DNA of 64,000 bases, taken from contig CM041465.1 of NCBI GenBank assembly GCA_023213395.1, positions 102,121,741 through 102,185,740 of the forward strand, given 5' to 3'. Origin of the DNA: Cycas panzhihuaensis (lineage: Eukaryota > Cycadophyta). Made by a program: the position numbers and the translations under genes. The notes under the pieces were generated by a model, which had not been told where the DNA came from, searched no databases, and saw nothing but the letters and a program-made list of their open reading frames with translations. How positions within the stretch are numbered: position 1 is the stretch's first letter; every line of letters starts with the position of its first letter. Positions 35,076 to 47,990 of this stretch are shown here, piece after piece.

Positions 35076-35574
35076 TTATTTCTGCAGAAATTTTAGCTTG
35101 CTAATATCTCATCAACACATGATACTATATGAAAATTTCATCATTTTTTTATCACTAAGATCCCAATATGGGTAAAGTGAGAGCATATAATGATGGATAT
35201 TTAAATGGATCTAAATTCTTTTAATAAAAACTTGGTAGAATCTCTCTTTATAATCATTCTTCTAAAAGCTAGAAAAATTTCGACAGTATTTTTCCTTATT
35301 AAATGAACAAAAAAAGGGGAAAGAAAAGAAGAATGAGATAGCATAAATAACTACCAAAGGATTGGAAGCATTGGGCCTTACAACTCTTTGTATTGTGCTT
35401 CCAAACTTGCAAAAGAGAAAGGGAAAACAAACAATACTACATATGCTATGATAGGAACTTAAAAATATTTCTAAATCCACTTTCGCAATCTCCTTTACCA
35501 CATGGATTATGGGGAAGAAGGAAGTGATGGCTCCATTGCAAGTGCAAGTGAGGAATATGAAGGAAGCAAGCTCT

Positions 35575-35586
35575 TCTCTGATACCA
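35575..35586 (-). other. Copia-2 primer binding site (initiator-Met tRNA)
   Basis: The minus strand reads TGGTATCAGAGA two bases inside the 5' LTR: an 11 of 12 match to the plant initiator-Met site. Confidence 0.88.
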
Positions 35587-35588
35587 CA

Positions 35589-35886
35589 TGAAAAGAGTGG
35601 ATCCATCCTTCATCTCCATGCACTAAATTCAAAAGTAAACATTGGGGCAAGAGAGACTTAAGAGAAACATAGTAGCTCTTACAAAATAGGGAGGTAAGAA
35701 TGAGCCTCCTCCATTGAGCTTTTACTTTTATATTGAGAGAGGGAACATTAGAGTTAGGTGAAATGAAATCATACATAATGCACATAAAAGTGCATTTCAC
35801 TTAATTGATCTAATTTAAAGTTCAGTTAAGACCCTTTTTAGAAATAAGCAACTAATGTAATGAATTTGTGACATTAACCCATTTCA
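35589..35886 (-). repeat. Copia-2 5' LTR
   Basis: A 298-bp LTR, plus-strand termini TGAAAAGAG and CCATTTCA. Its inner 100 bp match the truncated 3' LTR at 28,407-28,508. Confidence 0.88.
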
Positions 35887-36560
35887 AGATGGGCGTTGAT
35901 AGGTAGTGGTCCCTCAATGATGTTGGGTAGGATAAATTGATGGTGGTTAAATAAGAGGTGGTCACATAAAGATAACTTGTGACTAGGGGATATGACTAAA
36001 GAGGTTATCATGAATAGGGTAGCTTGTCCCAACTAATGGCCTAACATGCATATAAGATGAGAAGCCATTGGTTTAATGTGATGATGAAAATATGTAGTCC
36101 CCCAGTAAGGGCTTAGGTGAGATGTCTCTAATGGGGTTATGGACCAATATGTAAACACATACTTGATATGATAGTCTTGGGTATAATCATTGGGATTAAC
36201 ACCCACAAAAGATATATGTGTAAGAGGTATATGTTCCCCTATATCGTGCTTAATGATGCATAAGTAGGCACGAGTCATATCAATTAAGTGAATAGCATGA
36301 TCATAGGGATGCAAGAGGCATGGTGGGGAAATGGACATAGTCTCTCCATGATCATCTTAAAAGCTAGAGTATTGGTAGCCCATAAAGGGACCATAAGATG
36401 TAGATCTATCAATCAATGAAACATTATCACCCAAGTCATTTTGTTCCTCACTAAGGAACTCATAAAGATTAAGACCAATTGGGTCACCAAATAGATACCT
36501 AGCCACATCTTGTGGGATATATGGAATAATATTAGACTCTATGACTGAAGCATTCCTTCT
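35887..36560 (-). pseudogene. GypB gag N-terminal region or leader (unassigned)
   Basis: A 101-codon minus-strand open stretch (36,033-36,338, with LVPTYASL-like and HISFVGVNPNDYTQDYHIKY segments) lies where GypB gag N-terminus or leader should be. I cannot match it to a domain with confidence. It could be genuine gag, an extra reading frame, or chance. Confidence 0.35.
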
Positions 36561-36571
36561 CCTGTGAAGAT

Positions 36572-36700
36572 GACCTAAAATAGTTTAGAAAACCCTTAAT
36601 TTTGGCTGACCTCAAATAGCCTAGAAAACCCTTAATTTTAACTAACCTAAAACAGTCCAAAAAACCCTTAATTTTGGCCAACTTCTAATAGGGATTTTGG
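36572..36700. repeat. 36-bp tandem repeat, 3.5 units
   Basis: Units start at 36,572, 36,608, 36,644 and 36,680 (partial). The core is AAAACCCTTAATTTTGGC. Confidence 0.92.
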
Positions 36701-36774
36701 TTGACTTAAGCTACTCTTTCTAGGTGACTTACATTCCACCTTTTGGCCAACCTTCACCTAGATTCCTAACTGCC

Positions 36775-36784
36775 TATATAAAGG
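36775..36784 (+). promoter_or_regulatory. TATA box of the LTR-like segment
   Basis: TATATAAAGG, the best-formed TATA element in this part of the window. Confidence 0.5.
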
Positions 36785-36992
36785 GATATTAGGGCTCATT
36801 CTATCTCATCAGAACCAAAGTCTTGGCTACTATAATTTTGACTTTAGGGCTATGTTTTCTTTGGAGGGAACCTTGCCTCGACGAGGGAAGCATTACCAAG
36901 TGCTATCTTATCATTTACACTTCACAATTTTATTAATATTTTCTATTATTTCATAAATTTAGTCATAGATATTTTATACTTCTCCAAATTAC

Positions 36993-37004
36993 TAGTATCA
37001 GAGC
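36993..37004 (+). other. Primer-binding-site-like sequence
   Basis: TAGTATCAGAGC differs from the initiator-Met site TGGTATCAGAGC by one base. Confidence 0.6.
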
Positions 37005-37189
37005 TATATTTTGGTGTTCTATTCTACATTCGCTCTCTTTTTTTCCAAAAGACTATGCAAGCATTCTATAATGAAACTAGTCTCATAACCCTTTGAGCAC
37101 CTAAAAGTAGGTGCCTGAGAGGGTGTGGAAGAACCCTTAGGCGGAAGGCCTTGGATCCTTATAAACTATTTAGCCTATAGAATAGGTGG

Positions 37190-38581
37190 AATCTCCTTTA
37201 AGAAAGTGAAATAAATGAAGGATGGAATAATCACCTCACTAATAAGGAAAGGGTGTAAATACAAAGATGTATTAGTGTGACCTCAAGTAATATGGATAGA
37301 TGAAAATATAACTAGGAAGTTTTGACAACTCCTCAGTACGGTCACAAAAAATAATTGCAGGGTCAGGGCACATCCTTAAGACCTCAAAGAAGAGGGAGGA
37401 ACCTCTCAAATGAAGTGAAGAATAAATAACTCATCACGTATTCCTTAACTCACTCCTAAATAGAAGGGAGGTGCCCTCCTACATGCATGCGAAGAAGGGA
37501 AATCTAATTAACCATTAACTAACAAAAGAATAAAGAATAACAACTAAAAGAAAGCAAAGAGAAACAAAAAGTAAACAATCCCTAACCACCTCTCTCCAAG
37601 GAGATAAATGATCTATAAGAGCTCCCAAAAAATAAGAGAGCTATTAGGGCCTTTGCCCCAAATGAAGATGCTCCTATGCTTTTTAAACTCTATCCATCTT
37701 AAACCTCTTAAAGGAAAGATCTAACTTAGCCCTTTACCAAAAATAAAAGTTAAAAACTATGTTGTACTATCTACAAAACATGAGGACTAATGGGAGGAGA
37801 AGTTAAAATGAGGCAAGACCATTGCATAGATCTGTTCATAAATAAGCCGATGAAAACTCATACTTGCTAGTAACAATCCATCCTCACAGTTGTGGAAGGT
37901 CTAGGACTACCCACATCCATATCCAACTAGCCACATTAACTCTTAGAGGTGAAAGAGATAATAAGACATTGCTCTCAACCCAAATTATAACTGTAGGCTC
38001 TCTCAACCATAAGTGATCAAGATAGTTGCCTGTCACCTTTGGTGTTTAGAACACTGTGAGAAAAATTAATCTCAAAGGAGGGTGAGTTTGTATGTTGAGG
38101 GCTTCACTTTCTGGTCAATCAAAAACTCCCTCGTAATAAAAAGTATTTGTCTCCAAAAGGAGGGTGAATTTGTGTGTAGGAGGTCTCAATTTCTCGTCAA
38201 TCAAAAACCCCATTACTTGGGGAAAGGGACCTATCCTCAGGGATAAACAAATAATATGCCTCTAAATGTAAGCTAGATATGCACTTTAATATTACATGCA
38301 ACCAATATAAAACTCATTTTATATAAACACACCAAGTAAGAGGTGCACTCTCACCTAATGTATTTAAATGCACATTATATGTCTATATATTTTTTCCTTT
38401 TCTTTTCTTTTTTATTATTTAAACTAAATCCACATGATATCTACCCTAATAAATAAGCACAAGGAGGTAAGGATGAATTTTTTCATTGCACTTACTCTTA
38501 TCTTAGTTGCAAGATGCATATGAGTTCCTTGACTTCTTTTGAATTTATGGAGTGTAATTAGGAAATAAATGCAACTAATTG

Positions 38582-38612
<31 letters not shown>

Positions 38613-39597
38613 ATTTTAATTTATTATGAATGGATGCATGCAAGTAGGATGCTTTCTTCTCTTTAATGAAAACACATGCAAACATCAAACCAACAAAATA
38701 AATAAGTAAGAAATATCCCTTGTGCAAGAGTATTATGCAACTTTTTACGTCTTTCCTTTTTATGTCTTAATTATACTAGCATGCAGAGCATGTAATGATA
38801 TTATGAAGCTTAAAATGAGAGGAGGTAAAGAAACATACACCTTCATATTGATTAAAGGCTGAGAATACCTCCTTTAGATTTTGTATGCTATACTTTTTAT
38901 AGTCAAGTTAAGAAAAAGCTAGGTATAATCTTCTAATTTTTATGAAATAATTATAATTTTAAATGATAACAAGCATAATGGTCTTTCCTACCAAAATTTT
39001 GATAGTATTTCAGTTGCACTAATAGAATTTTGGTGAAGAAAGAACTAGGAAAAGGTTTAAAATCCTGTTGAAATGGATTAAAGACTCTCCTTAAAGCTTT
39101 TTAATGAGGCAACTTACCCTCTTTAAGGAAAATTCAATAGCACAACAACTATTTCTTCTAAAATTTTTTAAGGTTATAACTATGAACATTAGTTGAGGAA
39201 GAAATATGAGAAAGGTGCGAAGATCCATGTTAAAAAGTAATTTAAGTTAAGAAAAAATAAATAATCAATTTTAAAATTTAAGAAATTATTTTTAGATAAC
39301 TAAGATATAAAATATATTCAAGTTTCTCAAGAAAATTAGGCCCATAAAATTAGCAAAAACATAATTTATTACCAATATGACATGAAACATATAGTGTAAA
39401 GAAAAATGATGTTTTAGATTTATATGCTTTATAGCCTCCAAATTACTCTACAACATACTCTAGCAAGCCATAGAGATGAAAAAGTCAAGTCGTGGGGAAG
39501 AACTCGAAGAAAATAGAGAGTCTCAACCCAAAAGGAGAAGTGAAGGGAGAGGAGTATATAGTAAATATAAGAGGGGGGTATGGATTTAGGTGGGATT
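37190..39597 (-). repeat. GypB 5' LTR, first part
   Basis: Collinear with 16.66-19.03 kb, clearly so from about 37,365. It is interrupted at 39,597 after GGTGGGATT by LARD-1. A (CT)n tract at 38,582-38,612 is an expansion absent from the other LTR. The inner border is approximate, and no certain primer site was found. Confidence 0.85.
38582..38612. repeat. (CT)n microsatellite
   Basis: About 15 CT units with one interruption. It is specific to this LTR copy. Confidence 0.95.
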
Positions 39598-40051
39598 TGT
39601 TACGAAGTTACACCTTATGCATATCTGAAACACATACAAATAACAAAAAATAGCAAAAGTAAAGAGTTGAAAATATGGAAAAGATTCTCCATGAATTGAA
39701 TTACAAACAATAAAGTATAAAGTTTATTTATATAGGATGATCAAGGCCCTCACATTATGGTTGACCTCATGAGGAGAAAATATCTTTATACTAAAATTGA
39801 CTTCAATGATACAATAAACATTTATATCATAACATAATTTATTTTAGCCAACTTACTTACATTTTAGTCAATTTCTATATAAACTAGGATGCTCATACTA
39901 AACTGAGGTATCTTGTAGGTTGACCTGCAGATAAGTACATTATTCATTCTAGTTGACTTACATATAGTATAATGGATACCTTTTGAGATTATATTTATTG
40001 ATGTCTTAATTCCAGAGTTTGTCTTCAATCAGATGTGAATTATTCTTAACA
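39598..40051 (-). repeat. LARD-1 3' LTR
   Basis: Plus-strand termini TGTTACGAAGTTAC and TTCTTAACA. It aligns over its full length with 51,499-51,948. Confidence 0.93.
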
Positions 40052-40063
40052 CCCTCCCTTAAT
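40052..40063 (-). other. LARD-1 polypurine tract
   Basis: The minus strand reads TTAAGGGAGGG directly before TGTTAAGAATAA. Confidence 0.8.
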
Positions 40064-42737
40064 GCATATTCTAATGTTTTTTCTTAATGTCTGAAAGTTT
40101 TGTTATTGTTTTGAATTTGCAGCGCTTGATCTTATGAATCTTTTTAAAGATGATATCTGAATCTTGGTCTTCATTTAGATCTCTAACTAGTCTTATCACT
40201 TTAGATTTGTAGGGCTTGAACTTTTAGATTTGATCTTTAACTTGTCTTATTTGTTGTATCAATTTTAGAATTAAATACTTGGCTTTGGCATGCTTGATTC
40301 TCCTTTTCTATATATTTAGATTCTTCATCACCTGTATAGTATTCTTGATCATCGTAGGTGCAATTTTACTTTAGTATGGATCTTGCAATATCTTCTTTAT
40401 TTTAAGAAATTCTACTTCAATTTCTTTGAACTTTGGTTTAATTGGATTAGATTGAACCATACCATGGTCTCCATCTTGAACTGAAAAAATAACCTTCCTT
40501 TTCTTTGAATGATCTTTAGTCTTGTCATTTTGAGATAGATACATCCTTTGTTAACTTCCTTTTCCAAACCATCCAACTTGGTTTACAACTAAGGATAAAA
40601 AGTAGGTGACTAAGGAAGAATAATATTTTTAGAATCTATTGGTAGTCTTAATTCCTTTGACCTATACCGTTACCAACATGCTCATTAAAGGATCTTTCTT
40701 CATATATCTTCTCGTCAGTAGTCTCACTAATAATCAATTTATCAAAAGATCTTCCACATACTTCAATATGTTTTTGGCATGTTTTAACAATATCAACTTT
40801 ACTATTTTGCTGTAATAAGTCAATTCAAGTCTCTTTGATTGATCCTTTTGCAATATAAGCTCTTTTTTCCAAATCATGAGCAATGAAGTGTCTCATTGGC
40901 CAATTGAGGATTGTATCACTCTTGATGAGAGGCTATAAGCATCTTTGAAATTGCTTTGGAATTCTTATAGAAAGAATACGTATAGACATGCATGCAATAT
41001 TTGGATGCAATTCATTGGAATCACGAAGAGAATCTATAAATATATGCTTTGATTTCAACATTATGCTAAAGGAGCAGAGTATAATGGAAATCCTCTTCAC
41101 TAAAAATACTCTTAGTAGAAAGCATAGTCATATCTAACACAATTAAAGCTTAACATATTATTGAAAAAAAATAAAACATCCTTGTTCTGCTCTATATGTG
41201 TATTTCATCACTATGGTATGGAATTCTTCATAAAACATCATCCAGATTCTTACTTCTCCTCCTCAAGATAGCCATGGAGGCTAAGGCTTGATAAAAAACT
41301 TCATCATTTATTGTATCACATTTCACTATTTCAAATGTAACCATATTGTTTTGAAGACATTCTCTACTGCTCTTGTAGAGTATGCTAAGATGATTTGAAT
41401 CTAGTTAATAGTAAAAAATTCTTTTACGCTTAATAAAAATATGAGAAATCTTGTGCATATACGATCAATTATAAGACTTGACAATAGTTGCATTCTAGTA
41501 AAAAGCCTTTTAGCTAAAATTTTAACTACAGTATCTATTTTTAATAGAATAGTCTAATGATTATATTTTATTTTCAATGGAACAGGAGATAAGTCTGTTA
41601 TAATATCTCCAAGTTTATCATTTTTCTCGAAATGACCAAATACCATTAGATCTCTAGAGTGATCCAATCTTCTTGAAAATGAAACTTATTCATTAAAACA
41701 AGATTCATTTGTTGGAATAGATTTATATTTCTCTACAACATCAACTTTTTCTGATGATTCATTCTCACCACATGTCTAATTATTTTCTTTTCCTTCGCAG
41801 CTTTTCTTTTTAGCTTCTTAGTTAGGTTACTGTATATATTCTGTTCTTTCTTTGAAGTAGTTACTTCAATGACTTTTTTTGTATCAACAAATTTGTCATC
41901 CTATTTTCCTTCTTTGATCTTTTTAATATCCTTTATATGGACGATCCCTTTATTATTTTGTGACTTTTCCTTATGAGGAGCAAACTAATTTTTTAGAATT
42001 TTGAATGCTTTCCTTTTAGTATGTTGACCATAGATGCTTATATTCTTGATTCTAAATTCTTCAATAAGATGCTTATATATATCATTATTCAGGTATAATA
42101 TATATGGTAAAGTGTATCAACATTTTTAGCCTCAAGCTCCTTTTTTTCTTGCAAAGTTAACTGAGTAGCATGAGGGATAAGTTTTGGTTCTAAGTAGCCA
42201 TTAAAAATAAAATTTCACAACTTACGTAAAATCAAATGATTTATTAACTTCCTTAACCATTCAACTTAATTCTCCTCATTCAACCTTATCAAGTGTGGAT
42301 AAGGTTCAATTGTAACAATTATTGTATCATCGAATGCTTTTATATCTCTCCCTCAAAGTAAGACTTACTACATAAATTCTTCAATTTGGGAAGTTTAGAT
42401 CTTCTAGATACTACTTTTAATCCTTACAATAATAATAGTGGCTACCAACTAGTTTTCTTTGCTACTTCTTATTGATACATACTGAAGCAATTATCCACCT
42501 TAAATATGATTGAATTCTTTTCTAAATAATTACATGCTTAGTATAGACTTTCTTCTGAAGCTTTATAGTAATGAAGATGTTTGCACAATATTTCAAAATC
42601 ATGTAGTCATGGGCCAATAAAGACATCACTTGACTTTTATATTCAACTCAATAGACTATAAGAAACTTAGTTGTAAAAGGCTATAAAAAGTAAAAGAAAC
42701 TCGATTTTATCTTTAATAAAGACATATAATAGAAACT
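40064..42737 (-). other. LARD-1 internal region, left part
   Basis: AT-rich. The minus strand is lysine- and glutamate-rich in places (for example near 41,800-41,960, reading KDQRRK and EAKKKSCEGKENN in shifted frames), which may be remains of a charged, gag-like or captured protein. No frame exceeds about 60 codons, and no retroelement enzyme motif is present. Confidence 0.5.
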
Positions 42738-43038
42738 TGTTGGGTAAAAGATGTAGTGTCACAATCCACTATACTAAAGCAATGGTATATAATAAAAGCA
42801 AAATAGAGAGAATAAGATTGGGTGCAAAAATGAGAGGTGAGAATTATAACTCTTCCTTTTATATTCAATCTTATATATCGGAGGATGTGCATTAGGATTT
42901 TCAAAGGAGTTTTCTGCCTAATGACATGATTTCAAAATTACACTTAAATGTTAATGAAATTACATTTAACTATGTGACTTAGTTAATTTAAAATCACCTT
43001 TAATTAATCTGATGACCTTGATGCATTAACATCCATCA
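42738..43038 (-). repeat. Copia-3 3' LTR
   Basis: 301 bp, plus-strand start TGTTGGGTAAAAG and end AACATCCATCA. It aligns with 50,213-50,538. A minus-strand purine-rich TTAAGAGACATAT lies next to it. Confidence 0.9.
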
Positions 43039-43344
43039 ATATGTCTCTTAATAGTAAAATGTCATTATGATAAAATCTATTATATGAAGTCATTTTTTGA
43101 GCCTCATTATTGTATTGAAATTCTAAATGACACTTTTATAGGAAAACTCTCATGAAAAATAAAAACCCATAAACTTTCTAAGATCTATAGCCCATTTTAT
43201 AAATCAAAATGGCTTAGGTGGCCCTTGATGTAGCTTGATAGCTAAGTAACTTAAATGTGTAGTTTGATATACTGAGTCTCCATATATCATTTGGTCATCC
43301 TCTATGCCCTCTCAGGTTTTACAAGTTCCAATTTTCTAAGACTA

Positions 43345-43460
43345 GTACAACCTTTATCCTTCTATGCCCATAAAGGGGTTTTCACAAAGAGGATAGAGTA
43401 GAGACTTACTCTTATTCTTTTGTTCCCACAAGGGGTTTTCACGAATGGAATAGAGTATAG
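43345..43460. repeat. Duplication of about 57 bp in the Copia-3 3' untranslated region
   Basis: CATAAAGGGGTTTTCACAAA and CACAAGGGGTTTTCACGAAT repeat as in Copia-2 at 28,811-28,918. The duplication therefore predates the split of the two copies. Confidence 0.75.
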
Positions 43461-43515
43461 TGATCATGTTTGTCATCTCCTCCAATCAGTCGGAGATGGA
43501 GGCCTAAAGGTTGAG

Positions 43516-45240
43516 TTACCTACGAAATTGTTCAAACTTCACTCTTTGTAGTGGTTTAATGAAGATATCAATCACTTGATCTGCTATGGGGTAGTACTCT
43601 AGTTGAATTATTCCATCATGAACTAATTCTCGAACTCTGTGGACTTTTATATTTATGTGTTTGGTACGATCGTGAAATACAAAAATTTTTGTCATATGAA
43701 TTACTAATTGATTATCACAAAAGTTAGTAGGATGTGTTTGAGTGATATTCAATGTTTCTAATAATTTCCTAAGCCATATCACTTCTTTGTTGGTTTCAGA
43801 AGTAACGATATATTTAACTTTAGTAGTTGAATTAACAACTATCTTCTGCTATCTAAATTTTCATGATATTAGTGCTATTCCAAGAAATGCTATGTACCCA
43901 TACGTGGATCTCTGTGTGTCTTTATCTTCGATAAAGTTCAAGTCTGTATATGCATATAGTTTAAACTATAAATTAGGTTCATACATCATACCATATTTGC
44001 TGGTCATCTTAAGGTATCTCAATACTTGCATTACTACTTGCTAATGATTCTGCTTAGGATTTATCATGCAACGAGCAAGAATAATGACAAAGTATGCAAT
44101 ATCAGGTCTTGTATTAGTAGTATAGATGAGATTACCTACAAGTTGCTTGTAAAGTATTGTGTCTGTCTCTTGATCATCGCCATTAGCTGTTAGTTTAACA
44201 TCGGGTTCCATTGGAGTGGCTATAGTTCGAGCATCTTCCAACAAAAACTTTGTTAGAAGATTGTTAATGTACTTTTTTTAAGAATGAAAGATTTTTCCAT
44301 CTTTTTGAGTGACATCAATCCCCAAGTAGTATTTCATCAGCCCAAGGTAAGATAATTCAAATGTTTTAGCTAAGTCATTTCTTAGCTAGTTGATTGCCTA
44401 TTTACTGTTTTCTATTATTAACATATCGTCCATAAAGATTAAGAGATAAGTGATTTTATCCTTTTAGTATTTGATGGACAATGTTGCATTAATATCTTAG
44501 TAGTCACAAACCTCATATCCAAGTTGCCTCATTCTTTGTGACAACTTGGTTAACTAAGCACGAGGGGCTTGTTTAAGGCCATATAAGAACTTTTTGAGCC
44601 TGCACACTTTATGCTCTTGACCAACAATCTCAAATCCTTTAGGTTGAGCCATATAAATTTTTTCTTCAAGATCACTATTAAGAAATGTGATTTTTATATT
44701 GAGCTGGTGAATCTTCCAACCTTATTGAGATTCTAAGGCCATAAGAGTTCTAATTGTAGGTCATTTGGTCATAGGTGCAAAGACTTTAGTGTAGTAGATG
44801 CCTTCCTTTTGTGTGAATCCCTTTGCTACCAACCTCGCCTTGTGTTTTTCAAAGGTGCCATTAGATCTATATTTATTTTTTTATATCCTTTTTTTTTGAA
44901 CTACATTTCTTCCAAGTGGTAGGTCGACGAGCTCCTATGTACCACTTTTTATAAGAGATTGATACTCTTCATTCATAACATTCCTCCAAGTTATGTGTTT
45001 TCCAGCTTCTTGGTATAAGAGAGGCTCTTCATTGAGAGCAAGATGCAATTTTACAAGTTCTAACTCAATGAAAAGTGATTTTTGCATCTTGGTTCTATAA
45101 GCATTTCAAGTGCCAAATTTGGCCATCTCATCAGGTCATATATTCTTATTCAACTAGCAGGCTTCATGAGAACCTCAAGTTGGGAATGGGGTCTTCATTT
45201 CTCTAACTACATGGTCTTTGTTGGGATCTTGAAAAGGATA
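43516..45240 (-). pseudogene. Copia-3 reverse transcriptase and RNase H (decayed)
   Basis: RNase H tail 43,516-43,782 (NFCDNQLVIHMTK, HDRTKHINIKVHRVREL, IADQVIDIFIKPL). The 44,041-44,244 stretch reads TPMEPDVKLTANG and YKQLVGNLIYTTNTRPDIAY. The palm motif is FMDDM (44,422-44,436): the usual Val before the Asp pair is Met. The fingers region (44,500-45,060) survives as LKQAPRA- and KARLVAKG-like traces in shifted frames. Confidence 0.83.
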
Positions 45241-46540
45241 ATTTTGCATATTTATCGAGGAGGATATTGACGCATCTGGGGAGAATAGTCCATCTTCTAC
45301 TGCTTTGTCTTTGTCAACTTTGCTATTTTAAATAGTGGTGCATGATATGCACTCATTGGATGAGAGTCATAGCTACTATCCTCCATGGCTCTATTGTCAG
45401 ATTCCAATAGTTTTAAGTAACTCTTGAGTGTCTTTCCCTCAAAATTTTAGAATCTGTACACCATATTAAGTAGCATTACAGTAATAGAAGTTTGGTGTTT
45501 TAGAGTCTAATTGTAATAATTGATCCTTTGTTTCAACAAACACCACGTCTCTAGTGATGATAATCTTTCGCTATGAAGATATAAAGACATTGTATCATTT
45601 CTTGTCTATAGGGTATCCAACAAAGATGTCTTTAAGTGCTCTGGGCTAGAGTTTATTTCTATCTCCATCTAGTATATGGGCATAACATGTTAAACCAAAT
45701 ATTTTGAAGTGGTAGGTACTAGGAGCTTGTCCAGTCCATTTTTTATTAGGAGAACTTCCTCTTTTAGATGGGCTGACAACATTCATGCAATAAACGACTA
45801 TTTAAATTGCTTCCACCCATAGGTAAATAGGTACATTTTTATAAACAAATATAGCTTGAGCTATATTCATAATAGGCCTATTCATGCTCTCGACAACTTT
45901 ATTCTATTGGGGGATGCTTGCTATTATAGTATGATGCTTAATGCCGTTGTCTCGTAGATAGGTTTCAAACTTAGTAGAGGTACATTCTCCACCATTATCT
46001 ATTCAGAGATGCTTAATTTGATAACCTAACTCCTTTTTAGTGCAAGCTTTAAAAATAAAAATGCCTCATCTTTCTTAGTTAGAAAAGCCACCCATACTTT
46101 CTTGGTAAAATCATTAATGAAGGATATGTAATATAATTTTTGCTTTAATGATAGAATGGGTATTTGTCCACATAGATTAGAATGTATCAATTATAGAGGA
46201 GGACTTGATTTTCACTAACTATCAATAAAGTGTTGTCTATGAGATTTGGCTATGATACATGCTTTATATGTAAAAGGCTTGGAGGAGAACTTGGGTAGAC
46301 CTGGAAGGGTATGACAAAGATCTCTAAGTTGATTGATATGAACATGGCCTATCCGAACATGCCAAAGATCTTCTAGGGACAACTTAGGGTGTGCCAAAGT
46401 GGCATTAAAAATAAAATCTTCATCAGCACAAGGGCTTTGAGCATAGTTAGTTTCAAAAGATGGGGATCTATTCAATCTAAATAATTTACTAGTAAGTACA
46501 TCAGCGAAGACCACTCAATTTGTTGGAGGGTGAATGACCT
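45241..46540 (-). pseudogene. Copia-3 integrase (decayed)
   Basis: 46,215-46,514 gives LWHVRIGHVHINQLRD and FTYKACIIAKSHRQHF: the zinc finger with its first Cys changed to Tyr. Around 45,930-46,020 the GGEYTSTKF region and a degenerate ERMNRP-like segment appear in shifted frames. The linker to the polymerase is at about 45,250-45,480. Confidence 0.77.
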
Positions 46541-47990
46541 AGAGCTTTTGGTCATTTTTGGTAACACTAAGATTGAATCCATGGGAGACGAATGGATAAG
46601 GAGAGTAGGATTTATTTCAGATTAGGAATATAAAAGACATCAAGTAATGTGAAATCTCTCAAGCCTAGAAGTTTCAAATGTATGTTTCTAATACCTTCAA
46701 CTGATTATTAGGATTTATTAGCCATGTGAATAATACCATATGCATTGGAATCAAAAGTTTGGTATAGATCCTGATTATAGGTCATATGTTATATCACTCT
46801 TGTATCCATGATCCATGAGGAGGTGTTTGAAATTATACTGTTTGCAACTCTAAGATGGATTTGCATTGGTGATTCAAGATCATAAGTGGCATAGCCATAA
46901 TGGGCTTCAAAATACCTCTTAGTTTGATTAATGATTTTTCTATCAAGTCTTTGAATGTATGTTTGAGTAAAACCTACACCACCAAACTATTCTTCGTATG
47001 TTTCATCAATATTGTAAGCCTTGTATTTTTGTTAAAATTTAGGCAACTTGTATGTAGGTATACGACAATCCTTTACAAGGTGTCCTCTCTTGTTACATCT
47101 TTCGTACATGATAATCTAATTTTCAATGCCTGAAGTACTAGTTTGGTTTGACTATCTTGCATTAAAACATGGCGTTTGGCTTTGAGACTATATAAGCTAC
47201 TATTGTTGAGGGTTTTGTTGACTTTATGGTTAATTTCCTCTACCTCGTCCTCTACCTCTTGCTTGGTTATTTCCTCTACTATGAGAGGGACCTTGATTAT
47301 TTAAGAAGCCTTCTTTCACATCAAAAGTTGTATCTAGAAGAGGATATAAAGTTTTAAAATTAGTATAAAAGGTCTTATCAAATTCTATAAACTTCTCTAC
47401 AAGAGCTTTAAAGTTAAGTTTCTTCAATGTTTCACTTTGTTAAAAACTCCTAAGTAAGTTCTTTTAATCAAGTATATGTAGATAAGATTATATAAGAAAT
47501 GCTTATGTAATACATTGGATCTTAAAATCCTTGTCTATTGCTTGTTTGATTGGTCAAAGGAGGTTGATTGTTTCATGTACATGTCCTTTCTATATCTTTA
47601 TCTTGTTCATGTTTAAGACTAGATGAACAAATTCAAGGTCAGATTTTACATCGAAATTCTTTTTAAAAACTTTGATGACTTTTCAGGCTGTACTATATTA
47701 TTCTTTATAAATTAAATTATGCAGGGAGTGATCGGTCACCAATAAAATACCTACATAAATCTTCTCATCATTGATCTTCCATTGTAGTTTAGTTGTAAGA
47801 TTTGGTAGAGCTATAAGTGGTGTTCCTCCAAAGGCAGGTTTTGTTACTGTCATAGGGATGATAGGTGTGAGTTACAGATGGGGTCTCTAAAGGCCTTCAT
47901 ACTTAGCAATATTTTTGACTCCAGTGTATCATAGATCCTAATTATCTTTCCCTTTTAAGATGCAGTTTACATTCTACTTAAATTGAGAAG
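46541..47990 (-). pseudogene. Copia-3 protease trace and gag (decayed)
   Basis: Near 47,070-47,115 the minus strand reads MYERCNKRGHLVKDC, a CCHC knuckle with its first Cys changed to Tyr. The 47,230-47,427 stretch ends ARGRGRGRGN, an RNA-binding style Arg/Gly tail, preceded by LNFKALVEKFIEFDKTF. The capsid core extends to about 47,990 in broken frames. Protease is barely legible. Confidence 0.7.

Larger units (their letters stand above)
33481..35574 (-). other. Copia-2 leader (2.1 kb, non-coding)
   Basis: No protein-like frame. It contains a 69-bp tandem repeat (33,643-33,849) and a 190-bp duplication (34,727-35,075). The 33,960-34,215 part aligns with 48,300-48,560 in Copia-3. Confidence 0.65.
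28407..35886 (-). mobile_element. Copia-2: Ty1/copia element inserted in GypB gag
   Basis: Minus-strand element of 7.5 kb. Its 5' LTR is complete at 35,589-35,886; its 3' LTR survives only as about 102 bp (28,407-28,508). Gag, integrase, reverse transcriptase and RNase H are present in copia order, with a 2.1-kb leader. It belongs to the same family as Copia-3: coding motifs, leader and 3' region align. No target duplication is visible because the left end is deleted. Confidence 0.88.
36563..36992 (+). repeat. LTR-like segment with TATA box, plus orientation
   Basis: TGTGAAGATGAC starts a segment with a 36-bp tandem repeat, then TATATAAAGG at 36,775-36,784. It ends at CTCCAAATTAC directly before a primer-site-like TAGTATCAGAGC. 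This layout is that of a 5' LTR on the + strand, opposite to GypB. No partner LTR was found. Confidence 0.55.

Noticed and set aside
36033-36338. Intact small gene on the minus strand (101 codons)
   Set aside because: No recognised domain, lies inside an old gypsy element, flanked by broken frames. Kept only as unassigned gag or leader region.
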